Shown here piece after piece: positions 18,846-28,919 of a DNA stretch of 64,000 bases. Source of the DNA: Rallus limicola (Eukaryota; Chordata; Aves; Gruiformes; Rallidae); contig JAKCOZ010000012.1 in the NCBI GenBank assembly GCA_022605955.1, positions 28,791,956 to 28,855,955 on the forward strand. The letters are read 5' to 3'. The notes under the pieces are model-generated. The model saw only the letters and a program-made list of their open reading frames with translations, had not been told where the DNA came from and did no database searches. A program made the translations under genes and the position numbers. Position 1 is the first letter of the stretch; each line of letters starts with the position of its first letter.

Positions 18846-19160
18846 GAAGTTGACCATGGATGCAGAGGGAAGACCTGAGTGCTGAGACCGCGCAACACTG
18901 CCGAAGACGCCCATCAGCTCTGCTCTGAAAAGCTCGAGATGGACGAGCCAGAAGAATGCAGTCCAATTCTTCTTGTTGCTGACACCTGGCAGCGATGGAC
19001 GCAGGATACTTGCCCTCGGAAAACAAAGGCTGAGCTGCATGGCTGTACGCAAGCCCAGGTCTTTGGCTTTGCCTACAAGCGTGTGAACAGCAATCTGTTC
19101 AGTGCTGTTTTTCAACCCAACATTGACCCAGCGCCTTCATCCCAGCAACTTGTTGTTTGA
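18846..19160 (+). pseudogene. RIN2: RIN2-like last coding exon, diverged (copy 2)
   Basis: The acceptor (CGCTCCAG) and exon start (GAAGTTGACC) match copy 1 at 2,684. The 5' part is frame-broken around 18,880. From there to TGA at 19,158-19,160 one frame is open and still recognisable as the RIN2-type C-terminus: EKLEMDEPEECS, ADTWQRWTQDTCP, KTKAELHGCTQAQVFGFAYK and RVNSNLF. It has no TAG at the site where copy 1 is interrupted, so the two copies decayed independently after duplication. Divergence from copy 1 is substantial, which implies an old duplication or two separate origins from the parent gene. Function as a RAB5 exchange factor is impossible without the other exons. Confidence 0.65.
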
Positions 19161-19345
19161 TTCCTGTTCCTTTTGTTACCCTGTCAAGAGGGTCTTTTTT
19201 TGCTGGCTTTTTTCAGGAGCTGAGACAGGCCTTAAACCAGCAATGTTCAGTAGAAGGCCCTCGGCCACTTGCAGCGCAGCCTGTAGAACCCCACATCAAC
19301 CCCGCACAGGACCCGTTAGGCGCAATATTCCACTGGTCCATTTGA
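19161..19345 (+). other. 3' untranslated-like sequence of RIN2-like copy 2
   Basis: It parallels 2,979-3,165 (GATTCCTGTTCCTTTTGTTA, GGCTTTTTTCAGGAG, CCTTAAACCAG, AAGGCCCTCGGCC). This confirms that both copies include genomic flanks of the RIN2-like exon. Confidence 0.5.
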
Positions 19346-19399
19346 TTGCGCAGCTGGGAGGTGAATTTCTTGCATTCAAGGGTTCCTCCGATTCTCATA

Positions 19400-19780
19400 G
19401 TAGCTTGCTGACAAGATGGTTAGGGGCACCTGAGAAGCTGGGAACGGACAGGGCCATGACAGTTGCCTGGAATTGGCCAAAGGAATATTTCAAGCATATG
19501 ATGTCATACTCTGAATATGACTGAAGGGAGCAGGCAGCTCAGTAACTATCTGCGCATTGGCTCTGGCCGGTGAACAGTTGTGCCGTGTATTGCTTGTACT
19601 TTTTTTTTATAATTACTATTGTCTTTCCTTTTTTTGTCCTATTAAACTGTTTTTTATCTTAAGCCATAGGTTTTATGCTTTTCTTTTTAGTTCTCTTTAC
19701 CCATCTCACTGGAGAGGAGTTGAACCAGCAAATGGCTTTGTGGTTGTTCTAGCTTCCTACCAGGTTAATTTCATCTTGTT
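19400..19780 (+). mobile_element. ERVL-like solitary LTR
   Basis: The order of motifs fits LTRs of avian ERVL-type elements. A GGAATTGGCCAAAGGAATAT block is followed by CATATGATGTCATACTC and a degraded TATA region near 19,515. The tail then reads TTACTATTGTCTTTCC, CCTATTAAACTG, TTATCTTAAGCC and CTCACTGGAGAGGAGTTGAA. There is no internal retroviral sequence on either side in the same orientation, so it is probably a solo LTR. Edges are approximate because I could not find the terminal TG/CA or a target duplication. Confidence 0.6.
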
Positions 19781-20082
19781 AGCCACATCCTGCTTTCTGT
19801 CTCCCTGTCCCACAACTCTTTTCTAGGTCCCCCTATCCCTACCATTTTTCATTTTGTCTCCTGCTGTATTTGGGCATTGAACCTTGTGGTCAACTCGCTG
19901 CTGGGATTTAAATGCACTATCTATTTAAGTTTTCCTGATACCTCTGGATGTGTTTGTAGCTTTCAGATGCAGAGCTCGTTGCTGTGGACAGGTGCAGGGG
20001 TGATGTGCTGTATAATGTGCTGTGGGGCTCATGGCCAGTGAGGCTGAGGGGCTGACCCTGGTCCATGAAGGGGCTCCAGTTG
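19781..20082. other. short stretch without recognisable features
   Basis: No family, repeat or conserved frame is seen between the ERVL-like LTR and the reverse transcriptase remnant. Confidence 0.4.
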
Positions 20083-21205
20083 TTAAGGGGGTTTTCTAGG
20101 CATATGTGCCTGAGGCAGCTGATGGAGGAGTGGATCCAATGGTCCCAATTCTTGTGCTAATACTCCTAGTGCTATCCCCTGTTTTTCGAGGGAGAACAGG
20201 AGAAATGGTTTACTTACATCAGGAAGTCCCAATGCCGGTGCTGACATCAGGGCTTTCTTCAGCTGATGGAAAGCTTGCTCTGACTCGGCATCCCACTGGA
20301 GATCTTTCCAGTTGGCTGCTATCAAGGAATATAGTGGCTTCACAAGTTAGCCATAGTCGCATATCCAGAGTCGGCACCACCCTGTCATGCCTAGGAATGT
20401 TCTCAGTTCCTTTACAGTTCGTGGTCGGAGGTCTGGCCTATGGCCTCTTTCCGAGCCTGTCCTAGGACTCGTTGTCCAGCACTGATCGTGTGCCCCAGGT
20501 ACGTGACCTGTTGTAACACCACCTGTGCCTTTTTCTTGGGGCCCCAATACCACTGTATTTAACAGACTCATGGTCCAGGTGACACAGGACTCTTCAGTTT
20601 TGGTAGTGACGAGAAGATCATCTATGTACTGTAGAACTTTCCCTTCTTCTGATGGTGGTTCCCATGATTCCAAGTCTTTAGATAACTGGTTTCCGAAGAG
20701 CGTGGGGCTGTTTTTGAACCCCTGTGGCAACACTGTCCATGTGAGCTGGGTCTTTCGACCACTTTTGGGATTTTCCCATTCAAAAGCAAAAATTTTCTGG
20801 CTGGCTTCATGTAGAGGGAGGCAAAAGAAAGTATCCTTTAAATCTAGGACTGTGAACCAGGCTAAATCTGGGGCTAGTGTAGTTAGTAAGGTTGTAGGGG
20901 TTAGCTACCACTGGGTATAGATCTTCTGTTATTTTGTTGACAGCTCTTAAGTCTTGGACTATTCTATAGGACCCATCAGGTTTCTTAACTGGGAGGATTG
21001 GTGTATTGAATTCCGATTCGCATTCCCTTAGTAACTCTAGTTCTATGAACTGTTCTATAATTGGGCAAATTCCTTCTCTGTCCTCCTTTTTCAATGGGTC
21101 TTGCTTAATTCTTACTGCACTCTGTCCTTCCTTTAATTTTATTATTATTGGTGGTGCTCTCTTTGCCTGCCCTGATATATCAGTTGCCCAGACTCCAGGA
21201 TACAC
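20083..21205 (-). pseudogene. endogenous retrovirus reverse transcriptase with intact YIDD box, frameshifted
   Basis: Minus-strand reverse transcriptase in at least three frames. The N-terminal part is at 21,205-20,807 and includes LPVKKPDGSYRIVQDLRAVN. The palm is at 20,733-20,347 and includes LPQGFKNSPTLFGNQL and the catalytic YIDDLLV at 20,617-20,628, then ELRTFLGMTGWCRLWI. The thumb/connection is at 20,343-20,083, with FHQLKKALMSAPALGLPD. It is the best preserved polymerase in the window but has frameshifts between blocks and stops at 20,083, before RNase H. It belongs to the same element as the protease remnant and the LTR at 22.5-23.1 kb. Confidence 0.9.
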
Positions 21206-21237
21206 TTGATCGGTAATCCTTGTATCAATTCACCCAG

Positions 21238-21600
21238 TTACAGGAGTATCCAATAAGGATAAACACATTATTTGAACGTATTGGTGATCATCTACCTCTA
21301 GAGTAACTTCTCCTTGCTTAAGTTTAATTGTTGCTTCCAATTGTTGTAATAAGTCTCTGTCAAGAAGGGCCCTTGGAGAATTTGGCATATACAAAAATCT
21401 GTGGATCCAAATTTGTATTTTAAAGGTTTGCAAAAGTAGGAATTCTCAGCCTGGCCAGTCACACCCTTTACTGAAACATAGTTATTTTCCAAGGGGATTA
21501 AAGCTTGATTTAAGACTAAGTCGCTCCTGTGTCTACTTAGAAATTCAACTTCCTCTTGTTCTTCCCCTAGCCCCATCCTCCAATTTATAGAGGCCACCAC
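21238..21600 (-). pseudogene. endogenous retrovirus aspartic protease remnant
   Basis: Located immediately upstream (minus strand) of the reverse transcriptase, as in pro-pol. The recognisable parts are an N-terminal flap-side segment (ALIPLENNYVSVKGVTGQAE) and a C-terminal segment in another frame (FLYMPNSPRALLDRDLLQQL). The catalytic DTGA-coding bases (21,522-21,536) are present but one base out of frame with the codons on both sides, so two compensating small indels flank the active site. Function is lost. Confidence 0.75.
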
Positions 21601-22526
21601 TGATTACAATACTTAATAAGTGTTTTCTTATTTTCAGTGCTCCCTGATCCCACCAATTCCTTTCAAAAGAACCCCTAGGGGGGTTCTTTTTTGAGGCTCT
21701 ACTTAGATGATTACCCATGTGGCAGCCACAGTCAGAGCCAGTTATTAACTGTTTTCCTCTGTCCTACAGATGTGGTCAAGGCACTGAACCACAAGAAGCT
21801 GTTAAATGCTAGATGGTACCCTGAACACTTGGTTTTAAGTGAGGCTACTGATCCTATTAAGGGGGGGTTCGTTCTCGGGGTTGTATAACTTTCCTGCTTA
21901 CTTTACAATGAACTTAGTTTTTTGATCACTCATTCACGTAGCATACACACACAAACACCAAACTTCCACAACAGATGCACCAGAACAAGACAACGATCCT
22001 ATTTTACACGTGCATGTAAAACTCTATGATTTTGTTGTAACGAATGTTTGCTGAGCAGCTGCGCAAATAATAGAAAAGATGAAACCAGATGTAATTATGT
22101 GGAGTTCGCTTACCTGTTCCTGTCCCTTATACCAGCTGTTATATACACCAGTCGACAGGTCAATTATGGCTTCTGATCGGGATGCAGCAATGACCCCAGA
22201 TTTGCTTGATCTACTCCCAAGATCGCTAGCGGCCACCCCTATTGGTCAGCAAATCCCCCCCTTACCACACCAGGGTACCCTTCCCATGGGGACGGTGCTG
22301 TACGCCAGACATCTCCACGCAATTTATCAGCTGCCCCAACCACACACACGACTTACAGGCTCCCTTGGACCCCTTGGTCCCCTTTTTCAAACATACAGGT
22401 TATCCGTGGCTTCAGGAAGTTGTCTGTTCTCTGGGTGAGTGGCCGGGAACGGGGGCTCCTCCAAGGAAAGTGTCCGGGAGCTTAGGAGCATCCAATCCTC
22501 AGCTGGTCTCTCAGATGAGCAGAGAT
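21601..22526 (-). other. leader and internally deleted gag region of the same element
   Basis: Between the primer-binding site and the protease there are only about 925 nt, too short for leader plus a full gag. I see no matrix, capsid or CCHC motif. A minus-strand GGTGAG donor-like site is absent, though GTAAGC occurs near 22,110. A second T/A-rich TATATAA lies on the minus strand near 22,140. Gag appears to have been deleted or replaced. Confidence 0.5.
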
Positions 22527-22544
22527 CTCCTGGCTGGCTCACCA
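22527..22544 (-). other. retroviral primer-binding site
   Basis: On the minus strand, TGGTGAGCCAGCCAGGA begins three nucleotides after the LTR end. The TGG start is complementary to a tRNA CCA end. I could not assign the tRNA. Confidence 0.5.
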
Positions 22545-22547
22545 AAA

Positions 22548-23087
22548 TGACATACGGACATCGACTCTATAACTCAAAAGTTATAAAGTAGGTATGTTTA
22601 TTGCGCACAGATGCACGGGGGATCTCTCCTCCACAAGTGTGCATCCTGAGGCAGCAGACTGATCTTATATTTATACAATAAAAAAAATATTCTATCAACG
22701 CCTGTACATATTAAGTACCTGAACCTGCCTACTCTTGCTTCTCATGCTAATTATTAGCTTATCAGTCCTTGGTGCTTGCGCAAATCCTTGTAAGGGTCGC
22801 AGACAGGGGTCTCTGGGAGGAAGGCTGTATGTCTTCCTCGTGATGTACTTTTACCTCTCGTGTGGAATGCAAGGATCTTGCCAGCTTGCAGTGCCTCCAT
22901 CAGTCTGTGCTAATTTATGTCCTTGTGAGGAGCCCATGGACGTATTTCAGCCATCTGTTTTAATTTGTTGAAGAGATACGCGACGCGCCTCGGCTCTGCT
23001 TGCCCAAGGGAGCAGCGGTGGGTTGATACCATTCTGTCCTCAGGTTCTTGCCTTTTACCTTTTCCTTGAGTTAGCATGAAGGTGTCA
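22548..23087 (-). mobile_element. 5' LTR of the protease-RT endogenous retrovirus
   Basis: Read on the minus strand, the LTR starts TGACA (23,087) and ends TGTCA (22,548), a 5-bp inverted terminal repeat. It carries a TATAAATATAAG box (22,664-22,675) and an AATAAA signal (22,597-22,602), then about 50 nt of U5 before the primer-binding site. This gives about 540 bp with conventional U3-R-U5 order. No 3' LTR partner is seen downstream, so the provirus is truncated by later rearrangement. Confidence 0.75.
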
Positions 23088-23139
23088 CAAGTAAGCCCTC
23101 TGCTGTGAGAGAAAAACAGATTTTCCCCCCTCCACAGAC

Positions 23140-23550
23140 CATTCCACACCATCATCTAGCTAAATTTCAAGCTCTATGCTATACCTGCTCCTATGCCTGC
23201 ACATCACTGCAGGCAGGCACCTCTGGCAAAGGATGGCCAGTCCCTGCAGTGAGGAAGGATCTCTCTAAGCTGCCCCTGAGAAAGCAGACCAGCATGTGAT
23301 GCCAGGAGCTCAGAGACTGTGTTGTCTATGTGCTAAACCATAGGAAGCCAGGAAGCTTTGCAAATGAGGACCATTGAGGCACCCGAGCAGGTAAGGATCA
23401 GGCAGGCCTCACTATGGAGGAGGAAGAGGCAGAGCTGGAGAGAAGAATTGAGGTGGTGGAGGTCTCCTGCCACTGTCAGGAACTGGTAGTGAGTTGCTCA
23501 TTCTCTCTCTGCTGCCACGCAGCAGATCTCCTGCCTATCCCTGATTTTTT
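23140..23550 (+). other. stretch with no recognised gene
   Basis: A possible short acidic frame starts at 23,414 (MEEEEAELERRIEVVEV) and runs toward a GT-containing junction. I do not recognise it, and purine-rich sequence easily yields such a frame. Nothing else is visible. Confidence 0.3.
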
Positions 23551-23552
23551 TT

Positions 23553-23725
23553 TTCAGTCTGGAGAAAAGGAGACTGAGGGGAGACCTCATTGTGGTTTAT
23601 GGCTTCTTTACAAAGGAGAGTGAAGGGCAGCAGCTGATCTCTCTTTAGTGACCAGGGATAGAACCCAAGGGAACAGTGTGAAGCTGTAATTAGGGAGGTT
23701 TAGGTTTTAGGAAGAGGCTTTTACT
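23553..23725 (+). mobile_element. CR1-type LINE fragment, forward
   Basis: CTGGAGAAAAGGAGACTGAGG, GGAGACCTCATTG, AGTGACCAGGGATAGAACCC and GGAGGTTTAGGTTTTAGG follow the standard order of avian CR1 3'-region sequence. This copy is in the orientation opposite to the one at 1.9 kb. Moderately diverged, with no open frame. Confidence 0.75.
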
Positions 23726-23779
23726 GAGAGGATGGTAGAGCACTCATTATCCTACTCTCTTTTCAGTGAGTGGTGAGGA

Positions 23780-24770
23780 TTTGGGGGGGGTGGTGGTAAC
23801 AAGTTAGGAACATTTTTTAAATTCAGTGTTGAGTCTGCTTTGCCAGTGGTGGTGCTTGCTGAATGATCTCTGCCTATCCTTCTTTTGACAAGTAAAAACT
23901 CATTATCTATTTTGTCTCCTGTCCAACTAAGAAGGGAAGTGATAGAGGGACTTTGGTGGGTATCTGACCTCCAGCCAGGGTTTAAACCATTACTGGGGGT
24001 CAGGCAGTTGCAGCCCTTAATGTTACTGCTGGGTTGCAGGTGTGTGCTGGGGCTGAAGGAGTCCCAGGTGCTGGTAATGAGGTTGATGGGGCCTGCATGT
24101 GGGAGGGCTGATGGCTCTTCTTACCCTACCCCAGGCCAGCTGTGAAGGGGCTGTGGCTGCACCAAGGGAAAATGTGAGTGGGACTGTGCAATAGACTGGA
24201 GGGTCCCAGGGAAAGCCACTAAAAGGGCAGTGGCACCTTTGGGGTGGGGATAGTGGGGTCTATGTTAGAGGCATAAAGCAGTGGCAGCAGCTGCTTGGAT
24301 TGGGTGGGTGGGTGTGTTAGCACAGGGGAGGGGATGGTGTTCCTGCAGGGTGAGAAAGCATGGATGGCCACCTCTGCTGCATGTGGGCAGTGTAGTACAT
24401 GGAGGCATGTGGCTGGCTTTCAGCCATAATTGTTCTCTGGGACATACCGGGTGTAGTCCTGAGGCACTCAGCTTCTAGACAGTACTTGCCACTGCATGCT
24501 TCCCAGTCCATCTTTTTCCCATGCTGCTGTGGTTTTCTTGGTTTCCCTTTACCCTTTCTCTTCTCTTTTTGTCCTGCTCCTACTTTCTTTCTCCGTCTTG
24601 TTCCCATTCTCCCTGGTGGGTGCTGCTAGAGCCTAAAAGTGACATAAAAAATTATGATCATTCCCTTGACTAGGAAAGCCCTGAGGTTTTATCCTGGTAG
24701 TGGGCTGCCTAGGGAGGTTTTAAGCCAGGACCAGGTTTCTCTCATTTAGGACTCATTTAGTTCTGTTAAG
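23780..24770 (+). repeat. duplicated block W, copy 1
   Basis: Matches 26,900-28,080 in order. Shared landmarks are GTGTTGAGTCTGCTT, TGATCTCTGCCT, TTGGTGGGTATCT, AAGCATGGATGGC, CCCATGCTGCTG, TAGAGCCTAAAAGTGAC and AGGAAAGCCCTGAGG. Similarity is moderate, so the duplication is older than the satellite. No conserved protein frame spans it. Some words (GTAGTCCTG..GCACT, TGCCA) recur a third time at 28,130-28,260. Confidence 0.6.
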
Positions 24771-24779
24771 GGTACTGGT

Positions 24780-25320
24780 CAGAGAGAGCGTTAAGGCTAG
24801 TTGTCCATTTAAACTGCTTACTTTGCAAACAGAGATGTTCTTTAGAAGGGAGTTGTGTTGCACCACCAACACAAAAAGATACAGATGCAGTAAAAGTGTG
24901 AATAATACTCAGCAAGAGCCTCTCCTTCCACTTGCTGCTTTGCATCCCATCAAACCAAGTCAGAAAACCCACTCCTGCCTTTGAATCTTCTGCAGAAAGG
25001 ACCCTCCCCTTTCCCAAGGGACTGTGGGAAGGGTGGTGAGTGGGGCCAAGGGTATATGAGCAACTGGCCTTGCCCTAGGCAGTTCATTCACCTGAAGGGT
25101 TTCTTCAGTGTTAGTGCTTTGTCTGTCTTTTGGTAGTTGGAGCTTTGTGGTTGGCTTGGCTTTTTGGGAACATGCATCTGAGCTGGCTTGGCTGTTTGGG
25201 GAGGTGTGTCTGAGGTAAGAGCTTGAGGAGTAGTTAAGGCTAAGCTGCATGTATATAATAGGAAATACATTCATGTGTAGCTTTTGAGTGCTTTGTAGGA
25301 TGACTTCATTTTGCACAATC
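24780..25320. other. stretch without recognisable features
   Basis: No repeat family or convincing frame is visible. Short local repeats of GGTTGGCTTGGC and GAGCTGGCTTGGCTGTTTGGG occur near 25,150-25,200. Confidence 0.4.
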
Positions 25321-25321
25321 T

Positions 25322-25740
25322 TTTATGTTTTTAATTCTAGGTGTATTTGACCTCATTTTTTGTTTTCATTGGCTTTGCTCTATATGCTGTGAGTGTTGCT
25401 TCTCCTAACAGGTCTAGAGATGAGATTTTTCTAGCTGGGGCTAGAGTGAGCTTCTTGTCTACAATAACGAGGCTCAAAGGTGTAGTATCTTCCAGGTCAG
25501 CTTATGGTTTTCCTAATTGCTTCTAGAGTAACAGGGTTCTAGGGCTTTTCTGGTAGGGTCTGAGGTTTATGGGTGTGTTTAATTGTTTTTTTTGGTGGCT
25601 TCTTTGGTTTTGGGGCTTTGTGGGGGTTCTTTTGGGTGTTTTAATCTGTTTCTTTTCTACATTTGTTTCTGCCTGGCTCCTTATTCCCAGCTTTTAAAGT
25701 CTCATTTTTGCTGCTATAGCTTGTCTGGACTTTTTTCCTT
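25322..25740 (+). repeat. triplicated intron-like module, copy 3
   Basis: It shares the full module with 17,881 and 13,690 (GGTGTATTTGACCTCATTTTTTG, CTTCCAGGTCAGCTTA, CCTGGCTCCTTATTCCCAGC). An internal stretch around the GTAATGGGGATC block is shortened. It continues into the CT tract and the CCTCAAAGTCTACAGCTGTC segment exactly as copy 1 does. Confidence 0.65.
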
Positions 25741-25800
25741 GGTCACACTCACTCACACACACTCTCTCTTTCTCTCTCTCTCTCTGTCAGCTCCCTTTCT
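25741..25800 (+). repeat. short CA/CT microsatellite, unexpanded counterpart of the 31-bp minisatellite
   Basis: CACACTCACTCACACACACT is followed by a CT run and a single GTCAGCTCCCT. It occupies the same position in this module copy as the 0.7-kb minisatellite at 14.0-14.7 kb. Confidence 0.8.
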
Positions 25801-25879
25801 GTCCTCAAAGTCTACAGCTGTCTGTGCTGTGGCCTGGGCTATTTGTCTGCAATTCCTCATCACTCCATGTCCAGGTCCC

Positions 25880-26520
25880 TGCTGCTGCTTTTTCTTTTTT
25901 CCCTCTCAAGCTCATAGCCCGGGACTGGTTTGCATTTGTTCTTCTTTCTCTGTATCTCCCTGTCTGTGTCCCAGTCCCTTTACTTTGAATTCCTTCCTCT
26001 CTGCCACGTAGTCTTGGTGGTGTTCTGCGCTTCTCCATTTCTCAGTGGCCAGAGCTTGGCCCTGATTTGTTAATCCTGCCCTCCCTTCCCTGTAGCCTCT
26101 TACTTTTATCCTTGCTCCATCTATCTGGTGCTGGTTCCCAGGTGACACCCTTTCAGAAATCCTCCCCCTCATAGTTCTGCATGCATGGCTATGCTTTTTG
26201 CTCTCTCTTTCTTCTATCCCCCCAGCTCCCCATCCCTGTTTCTTACTTTGGCCCTTCTGCCTGATGGTGTCTAGGTAAGTGTTTCATTTTGTGCTGCTGT
26301 TTGTCTGTGTAGAGTGGCCCCGAGCCTTTCCTTTCCACTCTGTCACTTGCTGTCATTTCTTGCCTCTGTCTCTGCCCTGTTTTTTGTTGCCTTTTTCTCT
26401 TTCTCAGTCCAGCATCCTGGCCCAATGTTTTCTTTTTCGCCTTGTATGTAGGATTCTAAGAGCTGTCATTCTCTGTTTTTCTTCTTTTTTTGTTGCTGTT
26501 GTTTGTATTCCTTTATGATA
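25880..26520 (+). repeat. pyrimidine-rich tract
   Basis: C/T-dominated sequence related in wording to 600-1,240 (TTCCTCTCTGCCACGTAG). No gene is supported; minus-strand frames rich in Arg, Lys and Glu are compositional. Confidence 0.5.
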
Positions 26521-26640
26521 GAGGCAGAAGAATTATGTAGTGACTACAGGAATGTCCCAGTGTGCCTGCAGAGTGACCTGTGTGTCCCTTCCTTGAGGAT
26601 CCATACAGTTCCTTGGTTGTCTGAGTGCTAAGTGTAGCCT
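26500..26640 (+). repeat. duplicated block V, copy 1
   Basis: TTTATGATAGAGGCAGAAGA, AAATGTCC-like and TTCCTTGAGGATCCATACAG words parallel 28,900-29,020 (TTTATGGTAGAGGCTGAAGA, TTCCTTGAGGATGGATACAG). It is the start of a larger colinear pairing with block W. Confidence 0.5.
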
Positions 26641-26899
26641 GGAATTTGGCAGAAGACAGAATATAGGAGTTGTCTGCAAAGTATGAAGTATGGCTCTGAA
26701 CTGCAGCTCCTGGGGAACTGTGCTACCTGGGGTGGGGGAGGGCGTAGGCAATGGAGGAGGAAGTGTGAGAAGCTGTGAATAAAGTTGAGCCTGGGAAGAA
26801 GGAAGATATGGGGGAGGTGTGTTAAGATTTGCTTTTATTTCCCATTATACTACTTGGGTTTCAGTAAGAACTTTGTTGGGGGGTGGGGTGGTGGGAATA

Positions 26900-28080
26900 C
26901 ATTAGAGGACTTTATTCTGTGTTGAGTCTGCTTCAGCTGTGATATTAATTGCTGAGTGATCTCTGCCTGTCCTTAACTTGACTCATAAGCCTCTCCCTAT
27001 AAATTTTCTCTCCCAGCCAGCTGAGAAAGGGAGTGAAGGGCTTTGGTGGGTATCTAGCTTCCAGACAGAGTGAAACCACCACAGGGATCAGGTGGTGGTG
27101 CCCTCCCCTTTTCCCTGCCTGGCTGAAACTGTGTGCCCAGGGCAGGAGGGAGCCCCAGGTGCTAGCTGTGAGGCTGATGGGGATGGTCTGATCCTGCAAG
27201 AGGCTGTCTGCCTGTGGAGGGTCTGGTGGCTCCTACTGCCCTTCCCCTGGCAGTTGTGGAGGGACTGTTGTGAATCAGGGGAGGAGTGGAGTCATCAGTG
27301 CACTTCGGTTGCACTGAGGGAGTGGGTGAGTGGGCTGCACGGTGAACTTGGAGGGTCCTGGGCAAAGCCTCAAAGAGGCTGAGAGCTAAGGGGTCCATGT
27401 CTGAGGTGTGGAGCAGTAGTGGCAGCTGCCCCGATCTGGGTGAGGGGTTGGTGCCCTGTTGGCACAAGGGGATGGGACAGTGTCCTCACAGGGTCAAAAA
27501 GCATGGATGGCTGTCTGCCATAGCATTTGGGGGGATAGTCCTGGGGTATGCTGGGAGGTCTAGTCCTGGGGCACTTGGCTTCTAGGTGGTGTTTGCCATT
27601 ATATACTAGGAGGTGTAATTTTTGCAGTGTCCGTTTTGCAGACTTGGCTGCTGGACACACTTGAATGGCTTGAGCCAGAGGGTTGGTTTTCTTGCCGCTT
27701 TGGAGCGGCTTTCTGCAGGCTGATCCAGAAAAAGATTTTGTTTCCTCTGCCCCTTTCCTCCATTTCATAACCTGTCTTGGAGTGCCCTGTGTCTGCTCTT
27801 TGCATCCTAGGTGGTTCCTGCCCTGCATGGCTCCTGGTCCCATCTCTTCCCATGCTGCTGAAATTTTCCTTTGCTTCCTCTTACCTTTCCTTTTCTCTCT
27901 TTTCTTTCATCCCTCTTTCTTTTGTTTGCATTCTTCCTTGTGGGTGCAAGTAGAGCCTAAAAGTGACGTAAGGAAAAAATAGGTCCATTCCCTCAGCTAG
28001 GAAAGCCCTGAGGCCCAGGGTGGGTTAGTCGGGCTGTTGGTGGCCTACCTGGGGAGGTTTCAGGCCAAGCATATAATTCA
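26900..28080 (+). repeat. duplicated block W, copy 2
   Basis: Colinear with 23,780-24,770 (see that entry for landmarks). It is slightly longer, with an extra repeat of the AGGTCTAGTCCTGGGGCACTTGG phrase. No conserved open frame. Confidence 0.6.
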
Positions 28081-28738
28081 GTCACTGCACCTTTGCTTTG
28101 GGAGCTATTCCTGAATGTTTAGCATTTCTTTTGATGGCTGTGTTTTCTCCCTGGGGCATGCTGGAAGGTGAGCTCTTGGGTCCTCAGCTTCCAGGTGGTG
28201 CTTGCCATTGCATCCCAGATGGCATGTCTGGTGGTGTCATTTTTGTGGACTTCACTTCCAGGCAGCACAAGTAGTTGGAGCACGATGGTTGCTTTTGTTG
28301 CCAGTTGCAAGTAGTTTTGTGCAGCTTTCCAGGAACTCCTGAAAAAGATACTGTTCTCTATGCCCTCGTGGTTTTCCCTGACTCTTTATTGAGCAAGATT
28401 TGTGTTCTTTGGGCTTCTAAAAATTTTAATCCAGGGGTTTTGCTTTTACCATGTTATCTGCATGCAAGCTTTACCTGTTTTCCATTTTTGCTTTGTTTCT
28501 TTCCTGTGTGATGAGATGTACTCTTGTATCAGTCACAGCAGTTATGTTCTCTTGTTAGTCCACATCTATTATGGCTTTAACATCAATTTTTTTAAAACAA
28601 AGGTTCCCAATTTACAGCTGTACCTATCAACTGAACACCTTACTGGTTACCAAAGAGGTGCTGGGGCTGAGGCAGTGGTGGGAGTGATGATTTCTCACAA
28701 GCATAAGAGTTTTATGTTGCATCTTTTGGGCCCTTAGG
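28081..28738. other. stretch with a partial third copy of block W words, otherwise blank
   Basis: At 28,130-28,260 the words CTGGGGCATGCTGGAAGGTG, CCTCAGCTTCCAGGTGGTGC and TTGCCATTGCATCCCAGATG echo block W. From 28,260 to 28,720 I see nothing beyond T-rich sequence leading to an acceptor-like site. Confidence 0.4.
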
Positions 28739-28919
28739 CACCACAAGGGAGAAGAGCCAGTGCATCCATGCCTGGAGCGAGCCCAAGAGCAGAAGGCCAA
28801 AGCCTTTTTTACAAAGGAGTTTGTGTTGAAGTTTGGAATCAATGTGTGCAATGCTAAGCATTGGCGCTGCTTTGATGACTTCTGTGGTGCTCTTTATGGT
28901 AGAGGCTGAAGAATTAGAT
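28739..28919 (+). other. exon-like open segment, unidentified
   Basis: An acceptor (TTTTGGGCCCTTAG) ends at 28,737. The frame that starts HHKGEEPVHPCLERAQEQKA and includes FFTKEFVLKFGINVC, KHWRCFDDFCGAL is open for 59 codons to a TGA at 28,917. Its amino-acid mix (Lys, Phe, Cys, Trp, balanced charges) looks coding and not compositional. A possible donor (ATGGTAGAG) lies near 28,908, just where duplicated block V begins. I do not recognise the family. It may be a decayed or live exon of a host gene. Confidence 0.35.
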
